From assembly GCA_031274035.1 (NCBI GenBank), contig JAISQR010000004.1, positions 1 to 36,988 on the forward strand: DNA of 36,988 bases, given 5' to 3'. Shown one piece after another: positions 1 to 8,323 of this stretch (position 1 is its first letter; every line of letters starts with the position of its first letter). Made by a program: the position numbers and the translations under genes. This DNA comes from Treponema sp. Its GTDB lineage: Bacteria; Spirochaetota; Spirochaetia; Treponematales; Breznakiellaceae. The notes beneath the pieces were generated by a model that worked only from the letters and a program-made list of their open reading frames with translations, had not been told where the DNA came from and did not search any database.

Positions 1-557
1 GTATTCTTGTAACTCTTGATTTCTTCTTTGCCGTCAGCGTTAACGACCTTCCGTTCCCTGAAACCCAAAAGCCAGTTGTTAATGTCATCGGAAGTAATCT
101 TGTCCAGCCGTGTTTTCCCAAAGTAGGGGATGATTTGGTTCCTCACCATCTTCCGGCAGTTATCGGCGTAAGCCCGGGTAATATCCTTCCGGCCTTTCTG
201 ATTCTTGAGATATTCGCAGGTGTCCCAATCCCACCAATTGGCGGCGTATTCTTCAAATGTCGGAATGTGCTGCTTGTTAGGAAACAAATTCCCATCCCGG
301 TAGAGCCTCATGCAGTAGGCCCTTGCGGCGGTCTTGGTCACTTGCCCGGTGGACAATCCCGAAGAACGGTTGCCGTTCACATCATAACACTGGTAGTAGA
401 ACACCACTTTACCGGAGCGCAGTTTCCGGGGGAACACCGAAAAACATCCTTTACCCTCATACAAACCTCTTTTACGGATATTGCAATCACAGCCGCAATC
501 CCGCAATCCCGCAAATTTGTAGTTGTATAAACCCGCTGAACCAGCAACGCTAATTCG
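1..557 (-). CDS. Site-specific tyrosine recombinase/integrase, N-terminal part, truncated by window edge (start codon uncertain)
   Basis: Open minus-strand frame from the TAA at 558-560 to the window edge, absent from the ORF track. It reads ...YNYKFAGLRDCGCDCNIRKRGLYEGKGCFSVFPRKLRSGKVVFYYQCYDVNGNRSSGLSTGQVTKTAARAYCMRLYRDGNLFPNKQHIPTFEEYAANWWDWDTCEYLKNQKGRKDITRAYADNCRKMVRNQIIPYFGKTRLDKITSDDINNWLLGFRERKVVNADGKEEIKSYKN, typical of the integrase SAM-like core-binding domain. Confidence 0.8.
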
Positions 558-778
558 TTATAGGATAAAGAAATAACACCGCCTGTCGTGTTCTGAATAT
601 AGGTAAAATGCGCAATCCGGCACATCTCGTAAACAGCCGGAACGTTATGTGCAGATAATTCGTATTGAAGGGGTTTAATGCCCAAGAACCCGCTCCCGCA
701 AGGGAGCTTCCCGCCGCTTCCATATCGGGTTTTCCCCAGCCTTCTTCCCTGTTTCCTCAAGCCGGCGGAGCTCCGCCG

Positions 779-845
779 CTAATATTCCCCTGACCATGGG
801 GGTATTTTATCAGAAAGTTTTGTAAAAGTAAAAGTGTTGGCGCCG
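779..845 (-). repeat. Dispersed repeat module 2, copy 1 (promoter-like)
   Basis: CTAATATTCCCCTGACCATGGGGGTATTTTATCAGAAAGTTTTGTAAAAGTAAAA closely matches 16571-16624. Confidence 0.75.
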
Positions 846-902
846 TATGATTTTTCCAGGCGAAACGGGCGCTTAAAAAGGCATACGAAAGTACTGTCCA
901 CC

Positions 903-983
903 CAACAAACTCCGAAAGCATACCCATTGATCGGGATTTTTTGCATATTCATGCAAAAAATCCACAAGTGCAACAAACTCCTA
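903..983 (-). repeat. Palindromic repeat copy A, abutting the phoR stop codon
   Basis: GGATTTTTTGCAT(934-946)-ATTC-ATGCAAAAAATCC(951-963), 13-bp perfect arms; 11-bp direct repeats CAACAAACTCC at 903-913 and 971-981. Confidence 0.8.
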
Positions 984-2774
984 GAAAACAGGCAGTCGGA
1001 GTCTGAAAAGGGTTCCCTCTCCGGCACGGCTCTCCGCTTCCGCTGTCCCGCAGTGCAGCAGGGCTATATGGCGGACTATTGCAAGCCCCAGTCCCGTGCC
1101 CCCGGCTTCCCGGCTCCGGGCGCGGTCGATACGGTAGAACCGTTCAAATATCCGTTCCAAATGTTCCGGTGGAATTCCAAGGCCGTTATCCTGCACTTCG
1201 ATGGTAAGTTCCCTCGATACAACGGCCCCCCGGATAACAACGTCTGATCCTGGGGGAGTGTATTTTATAGCGTTGTCCAGAAGGTTGATCGAAGCCTGGA
1301 TGATAAGGGCGCCGTGTACCTTTACCTGAATATCCGGCGGGCAGAGTACCGAGACGGATGTCTTTTTTTCCCGTGCCAGAAAGTCTACCGCTTCGGCTGC
1401 CTCGTCCAAAAGTTTTTTAAGGTTCTCTTTCTCTATTTCAGGCCGTCCGTTCTCCGTATCCTCCAGTGCGGCGAGATTCAGAAGATCGGTGGTAAGATTT
1501 TCCATGGCCCGGACGTTTTTTTCGATGATCCGTATCCCGCGGCGCAGCAGTGCGATATCCGCTTCGGGATCATCCGGAGGGGAAGCCATCAGGGTTTCAA
1601 CCCAGCCCTTGACTACCTGGATGGGGGTACGCAGTTCATGGGAGACATTGGCCACAAAATCCTTGCGGACCTGCTCGAGCCGCTTAAGCCGGGTAATATC
1701 CCCCAGTACAATTACTACCCCGTCCCCTGCTTCTTCCGTACCGCCCAGGGGCCCGGCAAAAACCCTGAAGAAATGCCTGGTACCGGTTCCGGGGAGGCTC
1801 AGTTCCGCTTCCAGAGCAGTTCCGGCGGTAATTACCTGCCAGGCGGCGCTTTCCAGTTCCGTAGAATGAGTCGCTTCCAGAAGGGAGAGTGCACCGATGT
1901 CCCGATCACCGGGGATGCCGAAAAGTTCGCGGGCACGGGGGTTCACCAGGCTGAGCATAAGATGGCTGTCCATAGCGAATACCGCTTCGCTCATGCCGTT
2001 GAGGATACCCTGAAGGCGCCGGCCTTCCGCCTGGGCGCGGAGTATCCTTAGACTTAATTCCGCACTCATATCCCGCAGGGCTTTTTCAAGGGCCGCGAAT
2101 TCACGGGTGTCCGAGATCACCGGCGGGAGGGAGGAGGCTTCAAGGCTGGGTACGGAAGATACGGTTTGGGTTAAACGTACAAGGCGGGTAAAGGATCTGC
2201 CCAGGGATCGGGAGAAGAGGTACACAGCCCCTATTGCGGCGGCGGTGATAATCACGGGGATGTATAGATAGGGAAGAGCCGCGGCGGTGATACGGCTGCG
2301 GAAATTTTGTACCGGCAGGGCAAGGCGGAACACACCGATTGGAGATCCGCGGACGGCAGAGTTTGACGTATAGACCGGTAGGGCTATGTAAAGGTTGTCT
2401 ATTCCGGCGGTGTCCGATTTCCGCCGTGAAACCCCCTCCTGTCCGGCAAGCGCGACCGCTACTTCGGGCCGGTTTCCGTGGTTATCCAATTTCTGAGCGT
2501 CAAAGTGGGAATCCTCAAGGACATTTCCAGCAGGATCGATAAGGGTAAGCCGGTAGGAATTATTCTTCATGTCCGGCAGCCGCGGTTCAGACTCAAAAAA
2601 ATAGTCCTTTGTCAGTACGGAAAGGAGAGCCAGGGCCGCATCTCTGAGGTTCCGGGTATTAGTCTCGTAGTAGAGGGAATTCATAAACACAAGAATCGCA
2701 AGAATGAAGAAGAAAGACAGCCCCAGAGCCGCAGCCGAGAGAACTTCTGTACTTTTATGGAATACTGTTTTCAT
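981..2774 (-). CDS. phoR: Phosphate regulon sensor histidine kinase PhoR
   Basis: N-terminal TM, PAS-like region, H-box FVANVSHELRTPIQVVKGW, N-box NLLDNAIKYTPPGSDV, G-box GTGLGLAIVRHI; adjacent to phoB and the pst operon. Confidence 0.93.
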   Translation of the reverse strand: MKTVFHKSTEVLSAAALGLSFFFILAILVFMNSLYYETNTRNLRDAALALLSVLTKDYFFESEPRLPDMKNNSYRLTLIDPAGNVLEDSHFDAQKLDNHGNRPEVAVALAGQEGVSRRKSDTAGIDNLYIALPVYTSNSAVRGSPIGVFRLALPVQNFRSRITAAALPYLYIPVIITAAAIGAVYLFSRSLGRSFTRLVRLTQTVSSVPSLEASSLPPVISDTREFAALEKALRDMSAELSLRILRAQAEGRRLQGILNGMSEAVFAMDSHLMLSLVNPRARELFGIPGDRDIGALSLLEATHSTELESAAWQVITAGTALEAELSLPGTGTRHFFRVFAGPLGGTEEAGDGVVIVLGDITRLKRLEQVRKDFVANVSHELRTPIQVVKGWVETLMASPPDDPEADIALLRRGIRIIEKNVRAMENLTTDLLNLAALEDTENGRPEIEKENLKKLLDEAAEAVDFLAREKKTSVSVLCPPDIQVKVHGALIIQASINLLDNAIKYTPPGSDVVIRGAVVSRELTIEVQDNGLGIPPEHLERIFERFYRIDRARSREAGGTGLGLAIVRHIALLHCGTAEAESRAGEGTLFRLRLPVF

Positions 2775-3466
2775 GGCGATTTAAACCGGTAGCCTACGCC
2801 CCGGACCGTTTCGATAAGATCCCCTGCGCTTCCCAGCTTTTTCCGCAACCCCAGAATCTGTACATCCACGGAGCGATCCGTAACAGGATAATCGGAACCG
2901 TGGACAGCGGCGATGATCTGGTTTCGGGAAAAAACCATATCAGGACGGGAGAGAAAGTGTTGGAGCAGAGAGAATTCGGAGGCCGAAAGATTCAGATGCT
3001 TTTCATCCAGAGCAGCTTCATGTTTTACCGAGTCAAGACTGATCCGCCCCTGCCGCCAGAAGGTCCTTTCCATGGGCGTTTCGGCGGCTTCCTCCCGCCG
3101 GCGCAGAGCTGCCCGTACACGGGCGGTCAGAACTTTGGGGCTGTAAGGTTTTACCACATAGTCGTCGGCCCCCATTTCCAGCCCTGTTACTATATCCGCC
3201 TCTTCCCCCCGCGCAGTGGTCATGATCACTGGAATGCCCTTCATCTCCGGTTCACCCTTGATCTTCTTGAGAACCTTGAATCCGTCTATCCCCGGAAGCA
3301 TAATATCCAGGATGATGCAGTCCGCCGGATTCTGTTTCAGCACGGCAAGCCCTTCTTCCCCGGTTTTTGCCGCACGGAGAGACCAATTTTCCTTTGCCAT
3401 CGCCAACGAGAGTATTTCCTGAATATCATCATCATCCTCAATGATAAGGATTACCGCCTTAACCAT
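2771..3466 (-). CDS. phoB: Phosphate regulon response regulator PhoB (REC + winged HTH)
   Basis: ILIIEDDDDIQEIL, D-box CIILDIMLPGIDG, C-terminal wHTH with VDVQILGLRKKLG...IETVRGVGYRF. Confidence 0.94.
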   Translation of the reverse strand: MVKAVILIIEDDDDIQEILSLAMAKENWSLRAAKTGEEGLAVLKQNPADCIILDIMLPGIDGFKVLKKIKGEPEMKGIPVIMTTARGEEADIVTGLEMGADDYVVKPYSPKVLTARVRAALRRREEAAETPMERTFWRQGRISLDSVKHEAALDEKHLNLSASEFSLLQHFLSRPDMVFSRNQIIAAVHGSDYPVTDRSVDVQILGLRKKLGSAGDLIETVRGVGYRFKSP

Positions 3467-3486
3467 TTGATATTCCTCATCTAACT

Positions 3487-4140
3487 TTATAATTCTTCAT
3501 GTTTATTTTCTACCATATAGATTATTCCTTCGCAGATATTGGTCATGTGATCCCCCAGACGTTCCAGGAATCCCGATGTGTTAAGGATGCGTACCGCCTG
3601 GTTGATCAGTTCAGGGCGTTCCTTCATAAGCTCCAGTATCTCTTTGGTAAGGATATGGTGTTCCTCATCTATCCGGTTGTCCAGGGCCGCAGTTTGCCGG
3701 GCGGCGTCGATGTCCTGGTTTAAATACGCCGAAATCGAGGCGCGGATCATCTCTCTGCCGGTTTGGACCATCTTTTCCAGATGTTCCAGGGCGCGGAACG
3801 AAGGCTCGCCGGAGAGCTTCAATGCCGCCTTTGCCAGATGTACCGTATGATCTCCGGCCCGTTCCAGATTCCCCGTTACTTTGAATATAGTTACCAGTTC
3901 GCGGAGATCCCTTGCCACCGGCTGTTGGGTGGCTATAAGTATCGCGGCCTGATCTTCAATTTTCAACTGCATGGCATTGACTACCGCGTCCCCGGCTTTT
4001 ACTTCCTTTGCCAGTTCCCGGTCATTATTCCGCAACGCTTCCCAGGCATTCCCCAGATCTTCCTCTACCCGCGAGCTCATCGCCAGTATATCATGGCGTA
4101 TACGGTTCAGTTCTTCCAAAAATAGTATCCGTGTGTTCAT
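3487..4140 (-). CDS. phoU: Phosphate transport system regulator PhoU
   Basis: Two PhoU repeats (ARDLRELVTIFKVTGNLERAGDHTVHLAKAAL; AVRILNTSGFLERLGDHMTNICEGIIYMVENK). Confidence 0.95.
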   Translation of the reverse strand: MNTRILFLEELNRIRHDILAMSSRVEEDLGNAWEALRNNDRELAKEVKAGDAVVNAMQLKIEDQAAILIATQQPVARDLRELVTIFKVTGNLERAGDHTVHLAKAALKLSGEPSFRALEHLEKMVQTGREMIRASISAYLNQDIDAARQTAALDNRIDEEHHILTKEILELMKERPELINQAVRILNTSGFLERLGDHMTNICEGIIYMVENKHEEL

Positions 4141-4143
4141 AGT

Positions 4144-4908
4144 TTATCCATACCTGCCGGAAATATAATCCTCGGTGCGCCGATCACGGGGATTGGTAAA
4201 GACGGTTTTTGTGTCCCCATATTCAACCAGTTCTCCCAAAAGGAAGAAGGCGGTACGGTCGCTTATCCGGGCGGCCTGGTGCATAGCATGGGTTACGATG
4301 ATGATGCTGTAATCCTTTTTTAATACCGCCATCAGTTCTTCGATACGTCCTGTCGCAATGGGGTCCAGGGCGCTTGTCGGTTCATCCATCAGGATGATCT
4401 CAGGCTCCATCGCTATACACCGCGCAATACACAGGCGCTGCTGCTGTCCGCCGGATAGACGCATGGCCGGCGCTCTAAGCCTGTCCTTCACCTCGTCCCA
4501 AAGCGCAGCCTTGATCAGGGAATTCTCCACCAGTTCGGCAAGACGCCTCTTGTCCCTCATGCCCTGCATCCGCGGGCCGTAGGCCGTATTGTCGAAGATC
4601 GACATGGCAAAGGGGTTGGGCTTTTGAAACACCATCCCCACACGGCTGCGCAGTTCCGTTACATCCAGATCGTAGATATCCTGTCCGTCCAGAAGGATAG
4701 TGCCCGAAATGCGGCAGCCTGTAATGAGGTCGTTCATCCGGTTGAGTACCCGGATAAAGGTTGATTTTCCGCAACCCGATGGGCCTATGAGCGCGGCGAT
4801 CTCCCGCTTCCCAAGGGTAAAACCTATATTCTTCAATGCCTGGAATTCACCATAAAATAGATTCAATTTTCCTATATCAAGTTTATTATCCATCATAAGC
4901 CTCCCCAT
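4144..4908 (-). CDS. pstB: Phosphate ABC transporter ATP-binding protein PstB
   Basis: Walker [21 protein letters not shown], signature [33 protein letters not shown]. Confidence 0.97.
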   Translation of the reverse strand: MGRLMMDNKLDIGKLNLFYGEFQALKNIGFTLGKREIAALIGPSGCGKSTFIRVLNRMNDLITGCRISGTILLDGQDIYDLDVTELRSRVGMVFQKPNPFAMSIFDNTAYGPRMQGMRDKRRLAELVENSLIKAALWDEVKDRLRAPAMRLSGGQQQRLCIARCIAMEPEIILMDEPTSALDPIATGRIEELMAVLKKDYSIIIVTHAMHQAARISDRTAFFLLGELVEYGDTKTVFTNPRDRRTEDYISGRYG

Positions 4909-5822
4909 TTCCCCTTGGCATTAAAGCCGCTGAATCTTCCGGCTATACTTTTGGCGGCCCAGTTGATAATTGCCACCAGGATGATAAGTACCCCCGCCGT
5001 AGCGAATGCCCTACCGAAATCACCGGGGTTGACGGCTTCCTTGGTAAGATAGTAAAGATGAATAGTCAGGGTACGGCCGGAATCGAAAATCGATTTTGGC
5101 AGATTCCGGGTTATCCCTACGGTGAGCAGTACCGGAGCGGATTCCCCTACTACCCGGCCTATGGCCAGAATGGCGGAGGTCACTATCCCCGGCAGGGCGC
5201 CCGGCAGTACCACGTGGAGGATGGTCTGGAATTTGGCAGCCCCCAAAGAGAGGGATGCGCTCCGCAGTTCATCGGGAATGGTCTTGAGGGATTCCTCCGT
5301 GGTACGGATGATCACCGGCAGGATCATGATGCTTAAAGTAGCGGCCCCCGCGGCTATGGATTGGCCGAATTTGAAGAACCGGCAGAAGAAGAGCAGCCCG
5401 AAGAGGCCGTAAAGGATCGAGGGAATCCCTGCCAGGGTTTCTATTGCAAGCCGGATAATGCGGATAAAGCCGGTCTCCCCGGCGTACTCGTTAAGGTAGA
5501 TTGCGGTCATCACCCCGATGGGGAGGGCGATCCCCAGGGAGAGCAGTACCACATAGAGGGTGGTAACGATCATGGGTAGAATCCCGCCGTCCCCGGAACC
5601 CAGAATAAAAGAAAAATTCAGGTATCCCGCCGACTGCACACCGATATAAATCAGGATGGAAAAGAGGAGAAGGATCACGAGGATAAGGGAACCGGCCATA
5701 AGGCAGTACAGGAAGGTTCCGCCGGTTTTCCGCTTGTCCCGCCGTCTATCGCGGCTTTTGGATATGCCGCGGATAGCAGGATTACCGCTTTTAGTGTTCA
5801 TTTCGTACCAGTTGTTTACCAT
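4893..5822 (-). CDS. pstA: Phosphate ABC transporter permease PstA
   Basis: Permease motifs [24 protein letters not shown] and [26 protein letters not shown]; overlaps pstB. Confidence 0.95.
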   Translation of the reverse strand: MVNNWYEMNTKSGNPAIRGISKSRDRRRDKRKTGGTFLYCLMAGSLILVILLLFSILIYIGVQSAGYLNFSFILGSGDGGILPMIVTTLYVVLLSLGIALPIGVMTAIYLNEYAGETGFIRIIRLAIETLAGIPSILYGLFGLLFFCRFFKFGQSIAAGAATLSIMILPVIIRTTEESLKTIPDELRSASLSLGAAKFQTILHVVLPGALPGIVTSAILAIGRVVGESAPVLLTVGITRNLPKSIFDSGRTLTIHLYYLTKEAVNPGDFGRAFATAGVLIILVAIINWAAKSIAGRFSGFNAKGKWGGL

Positions 5823-7009
5823 CAGGAAAGCTCCCGTCTTCGGATAAAGAGAATAGCGCTGTTAAGTATGAGGATAAGGATGAAGAGTACCGCGCCAATC
5901 GAAAAGAGGACGCTTCCGTGCCTTCCCTGGGCGTATCCCATCTCTAGGGCGATGGTCGCGGTCAGCGTCCGTATGCTGTCCAAGGGGCTGCGGATCATCT
6001 GAACCGAATTCCCCGCCACAAGGATTACCGCCATGGTTTCGCCCACAGCCCGCGAGACACCCAGGATGATTCCCGCTATTACCCCAGATCGGGCATGGAC
6101 CAGCACGATCCGCCATGCGGTCTGCATCTTGCTTGCCCCCAGTGCAAGACTCGCCTCCCGCTGGGAATGGGGCACAGCCCTCATGCTCGTTTCGGCGATA
6201 GTGATCACCGTGGGGAGGATCATCACCGCCAGGATGATGGTTGCCGAAAGGAGGCCGTTCCCTGACGGTACATGGAACGTGTTTTTTACTAATGGTACAA
6301 GGATCATAAGGCCGAAGAATCCGTATACCACCGAGGGAATCCCCGCCAGTAGTTCTATGCAGCTTCGGGCAACAGCCGCGGTTTTTTCGGAAAGAAATTC
6401 CGCCAGAAAAAGGGCGCAGAGAATCGCTATGGGAACCCCCAAGATCAGGGCGCCGAAACTTGCAAGAATAGTACCGGCTATCATGGGTAGAATCCCATAG
6501 ACCTTGTTGTAGGTAGGCCGCCATTCGCTTCCGCTTATAAACCGGAAGAAGCTGTATGGGGGTTCGGGAAGCAAGATATGTATTCGCTGACGGATCCCTG
6601 CCATGATTCCGGAATAGCTTACGGTATAGACGTATGCTTGGGGGTAGCTGATCTCCCCTTCATCATGCTGTACAAACAGCAGCTTTTTTTCGGGATTCTT
6701 TTCGGTGTTATCGATTCCCAGTTCCAAAATCCGTTCTCCGCCGCCGCCCGCAAAATGGATTGACAGCTTTTGTATGTTCCCCGGCAGGGTAACGGTCCCC
6801 TGTTCCTGCTGATACGGTTCCCCGTTCACGGTAAATTCCCCAATCCCCTCAACTACCAGTTGTATACCCGGCGCGGTGGAAACCGCAAAAGGCTCCGCCC
6901 CTTGTACAAAGACAAATACCAAAATGGCCCCCAGCGCCGTTACGGAAATAAGGGAAGTTGCCGTGAAAAGCAGCATAAAGAACCGGTCTATTTTCTTACG
7001 ATTGTTCAT
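5822..7009 (-). CDS. pstC: Phosphate ABC transporter permease PstC, with enlarged TM1-TM2 loop
   Basis: SCIELLAGIPSVVYGFFGLMILVPL and TSMRAVPHSQREASLALGASKMQTAWRIVLVHA permease signature. Confidence 0.94.
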   Translation of the reverse strand: MNNRKKIDRFFMLLFTATSLISVTALGAILVFVFVQGAEPFAVSTAPGIQLVVEGIGEFTVNGEPYQQEQGTVTLPGNIQKLSIHFAGGGGERILELGIDNTEKNPEKKLLFVQHDEGEISYPQAYVYTVSYSGIMAGIRQRIHILLPEPPYSFFRFISGSEWRPTYNKVYGILPMIAGTILASFGALILGVPIAILCALFLAEFLSEKTAAVARSCIELLAGIPSVVYGFFGLMILVPLVKNTFHVPSGNGLLSATIILAVMILPTVITIAETSMRAVPHSQREASLALGASKMQTAWRIVLVHARSGVIAGIILGVSRAVGETMAVILVAGNSVQMIRSPLDSIRTLTATIALEMGYAQGRHGSVLFSIGAVLFILILILNSAILFIRRRELS

Positions 7010-7018
7010 AATATTTAG

Positions 7019-7078
7019 GGGGAATAGGGAACGGGGGGATTTCCCTTGCGGATTTCTTCTATCCCTTCCCTATTCCCC
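7019..7078 (-). terminator. pstS-pstC intergenic stem-loop (attenuator or mRNA-stabilising hairpin)
   Basis: Perfect 13-bp inverted repeat: ggggaatagggaa (7019-7031) / ttccctattcccc (7066-7078). It lies between the pstS stop and pstC start; no T-run follows. Confidence 0.6.
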
Positions 7079-7085
7079 TTTCCTG

Positions 7086-7934
7086 TTATTTAACCGGGAT
7101 CCAACTGCTCTTAACGATGTTCTGTCCGTCCGCGGTCATGATCCAGTTTAGGAATTGCTGGGTTTCATCATGGATGGTTTGCCTGCTGGAAAGAACAATG
7201 AAAGGACGGGCAATCTTGTAGCTGCCGTTCACCACATTGGCGGTGGAGGCCGTGATTCCCTCCACTTGCAGGAGTTTAACCGTATTATCCGCCGAACCCA
7301 GAGAGATGTACCCTACGGCGTCGGCATTGCGGGAAATCTCGGCCTTGATAGCGCCGGTTCCGTCAAATTCCGTAGCTCCCGAAAGGAGTTTATCCTGGAA
7401 CTTGACGATTTCTTCAAATGCTCCCCGCGTACCGGAACCCGGCTCACGGGAAACTACAGCGATCCTGCCGCTCTTGGCGCCGCCGCTTACCTGGCTCCAG
7501 TCGGTAACGGCGCCGGTGTAGATATCCCGTATCTGGTCCAAGGTCAGGTTGGCAACAGGATTACTGTTGTTCACAATAACCGCGATGCCGTCTATGGCAA
7601 TGGTTAGTTCGGTAAGCCCTGTTCCTTTTTCCGCGGGGGAAAGCTCCCGGCTCGACATGCCCAACTCGCTGGTTCCAGCGGCGGCGGCTTTGATGCCGTC
7701 GGAAGAACCCGTACCGTTGATGTTGATCTTTACATTACTCCGTATCTTGGCATAGCCGGCGGCCAAGAGTTCCATGAGGGGTGTAACCGAAGTTGAACCC
7801 GCAACCTCAATGGTGTAGGGTGCGGAAGCCGGGGCTGAAGACGCGGGGGAACTTGTTCCTTCTGTTTTTCCGGCGGCAAAGGCCGAAGAGAGGAGGGCGG
7901 TTCCCAATAATAACGCGAGTGATGATCGATTCAT
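7086..7934 (-). CDS. pstS: Phosphate ABC transporter substrate-binding protein PstS
   Basis: Signal peptide; IEVAGSTSVTPLMELLAAGY, VSREPGSGTRGAFEEIV; SD AAGGAG before the ATG; heads the pst operon. Confidence 0.95.
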   Translation of the reverse strand: MNRSSLALLLGTALLSSAFAAGKTEGTSSPASSAPASAPYTIEVAGSTSVTPLMELLAAGYAKIRSNVKININGTGSSDGIKAAAAGTSELGMSSRELSPAEKGTGLTELTIAIDGIAVIVNNSNPVANLTLDQIRDIYTGAVTDWSQVSGGAKSGRIAVVSREPGSGTRGAFEEIVKFQDKLLSGATEFDGTGAIKAEISRNADAVGYISLGSADNTVKLLQVEGITASTANVVNGSYKIARPFIVLSSRQTIHDETQQFLNWIMTADGQNIVKSSWIPVK

Positions 7935-7988
7935 TCCATAACTCCTTATGATAGATAATGACTAAACCCTAAAGGCTCTCCATTAGCT

Positions 7989-8019
7989 TGTTATGAATGA
8001 ATTGTTAGAAAACGGTTAA
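7989..8019 (-). promoter_or_regulatory. Candidate PhoB-binding repeats upstream of pstS
   Basis: On the minus strand TTAACC-N5-CTAACA...ATAACA; the first two TAAC cores are 11 bp apart. Confidence 0.3.
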
Positions 8020-8171
8020 ATTATGGGGTATGGGGGCCGCTGTTTACAATAAGGCGTTAGGCCGCCATCAAGCCGCAAGTTCACGTATGATCGGTTGAAT
8101 AGCCAGTTACCGGTATTTTTCTATAATATTATTATAGAAGTACAAAAATTCGTCCGAAATTCTTATATTAG

Positions 8172-8204
8172 AAGTAGTTCCAAAATATATTGGAACTACT
8201 TTTT
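8172..8204 (+). terminator. Rho-independent-terminator-like hairpin in the pstS/LysM divergent intergenic region
   Basis: AAGTAGTTCCAA (8172-8183)-AATATA-TTGGAACTACTT (8190-8201) followed by TTT; 12-bp perfect stem. Confidence 0.7.
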
Positions 8205-8323
8205 ACCCTGAGAGGAAATTGCATAAGCTGTAATTGCTTAAATTATAAAAAATTAGTAATTTTCTCCAAAAGCCAGTTTCATTATTAGACTATGATACAA
8301 ATTTCGTTTAAGGAGTCGGGCCA

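Noticed and set aside
377-760. 127-aa minus-strand ORF in the track
   Set aside because: Its lower part overlaps the integrase reading frame out of phase; no recognisable family.
1314-2051. 245-aa plus-strand ORF and other ORFs antisense to phoR
   Set aside because: Shadow frames opposite a well-supported histidine kinase gene.
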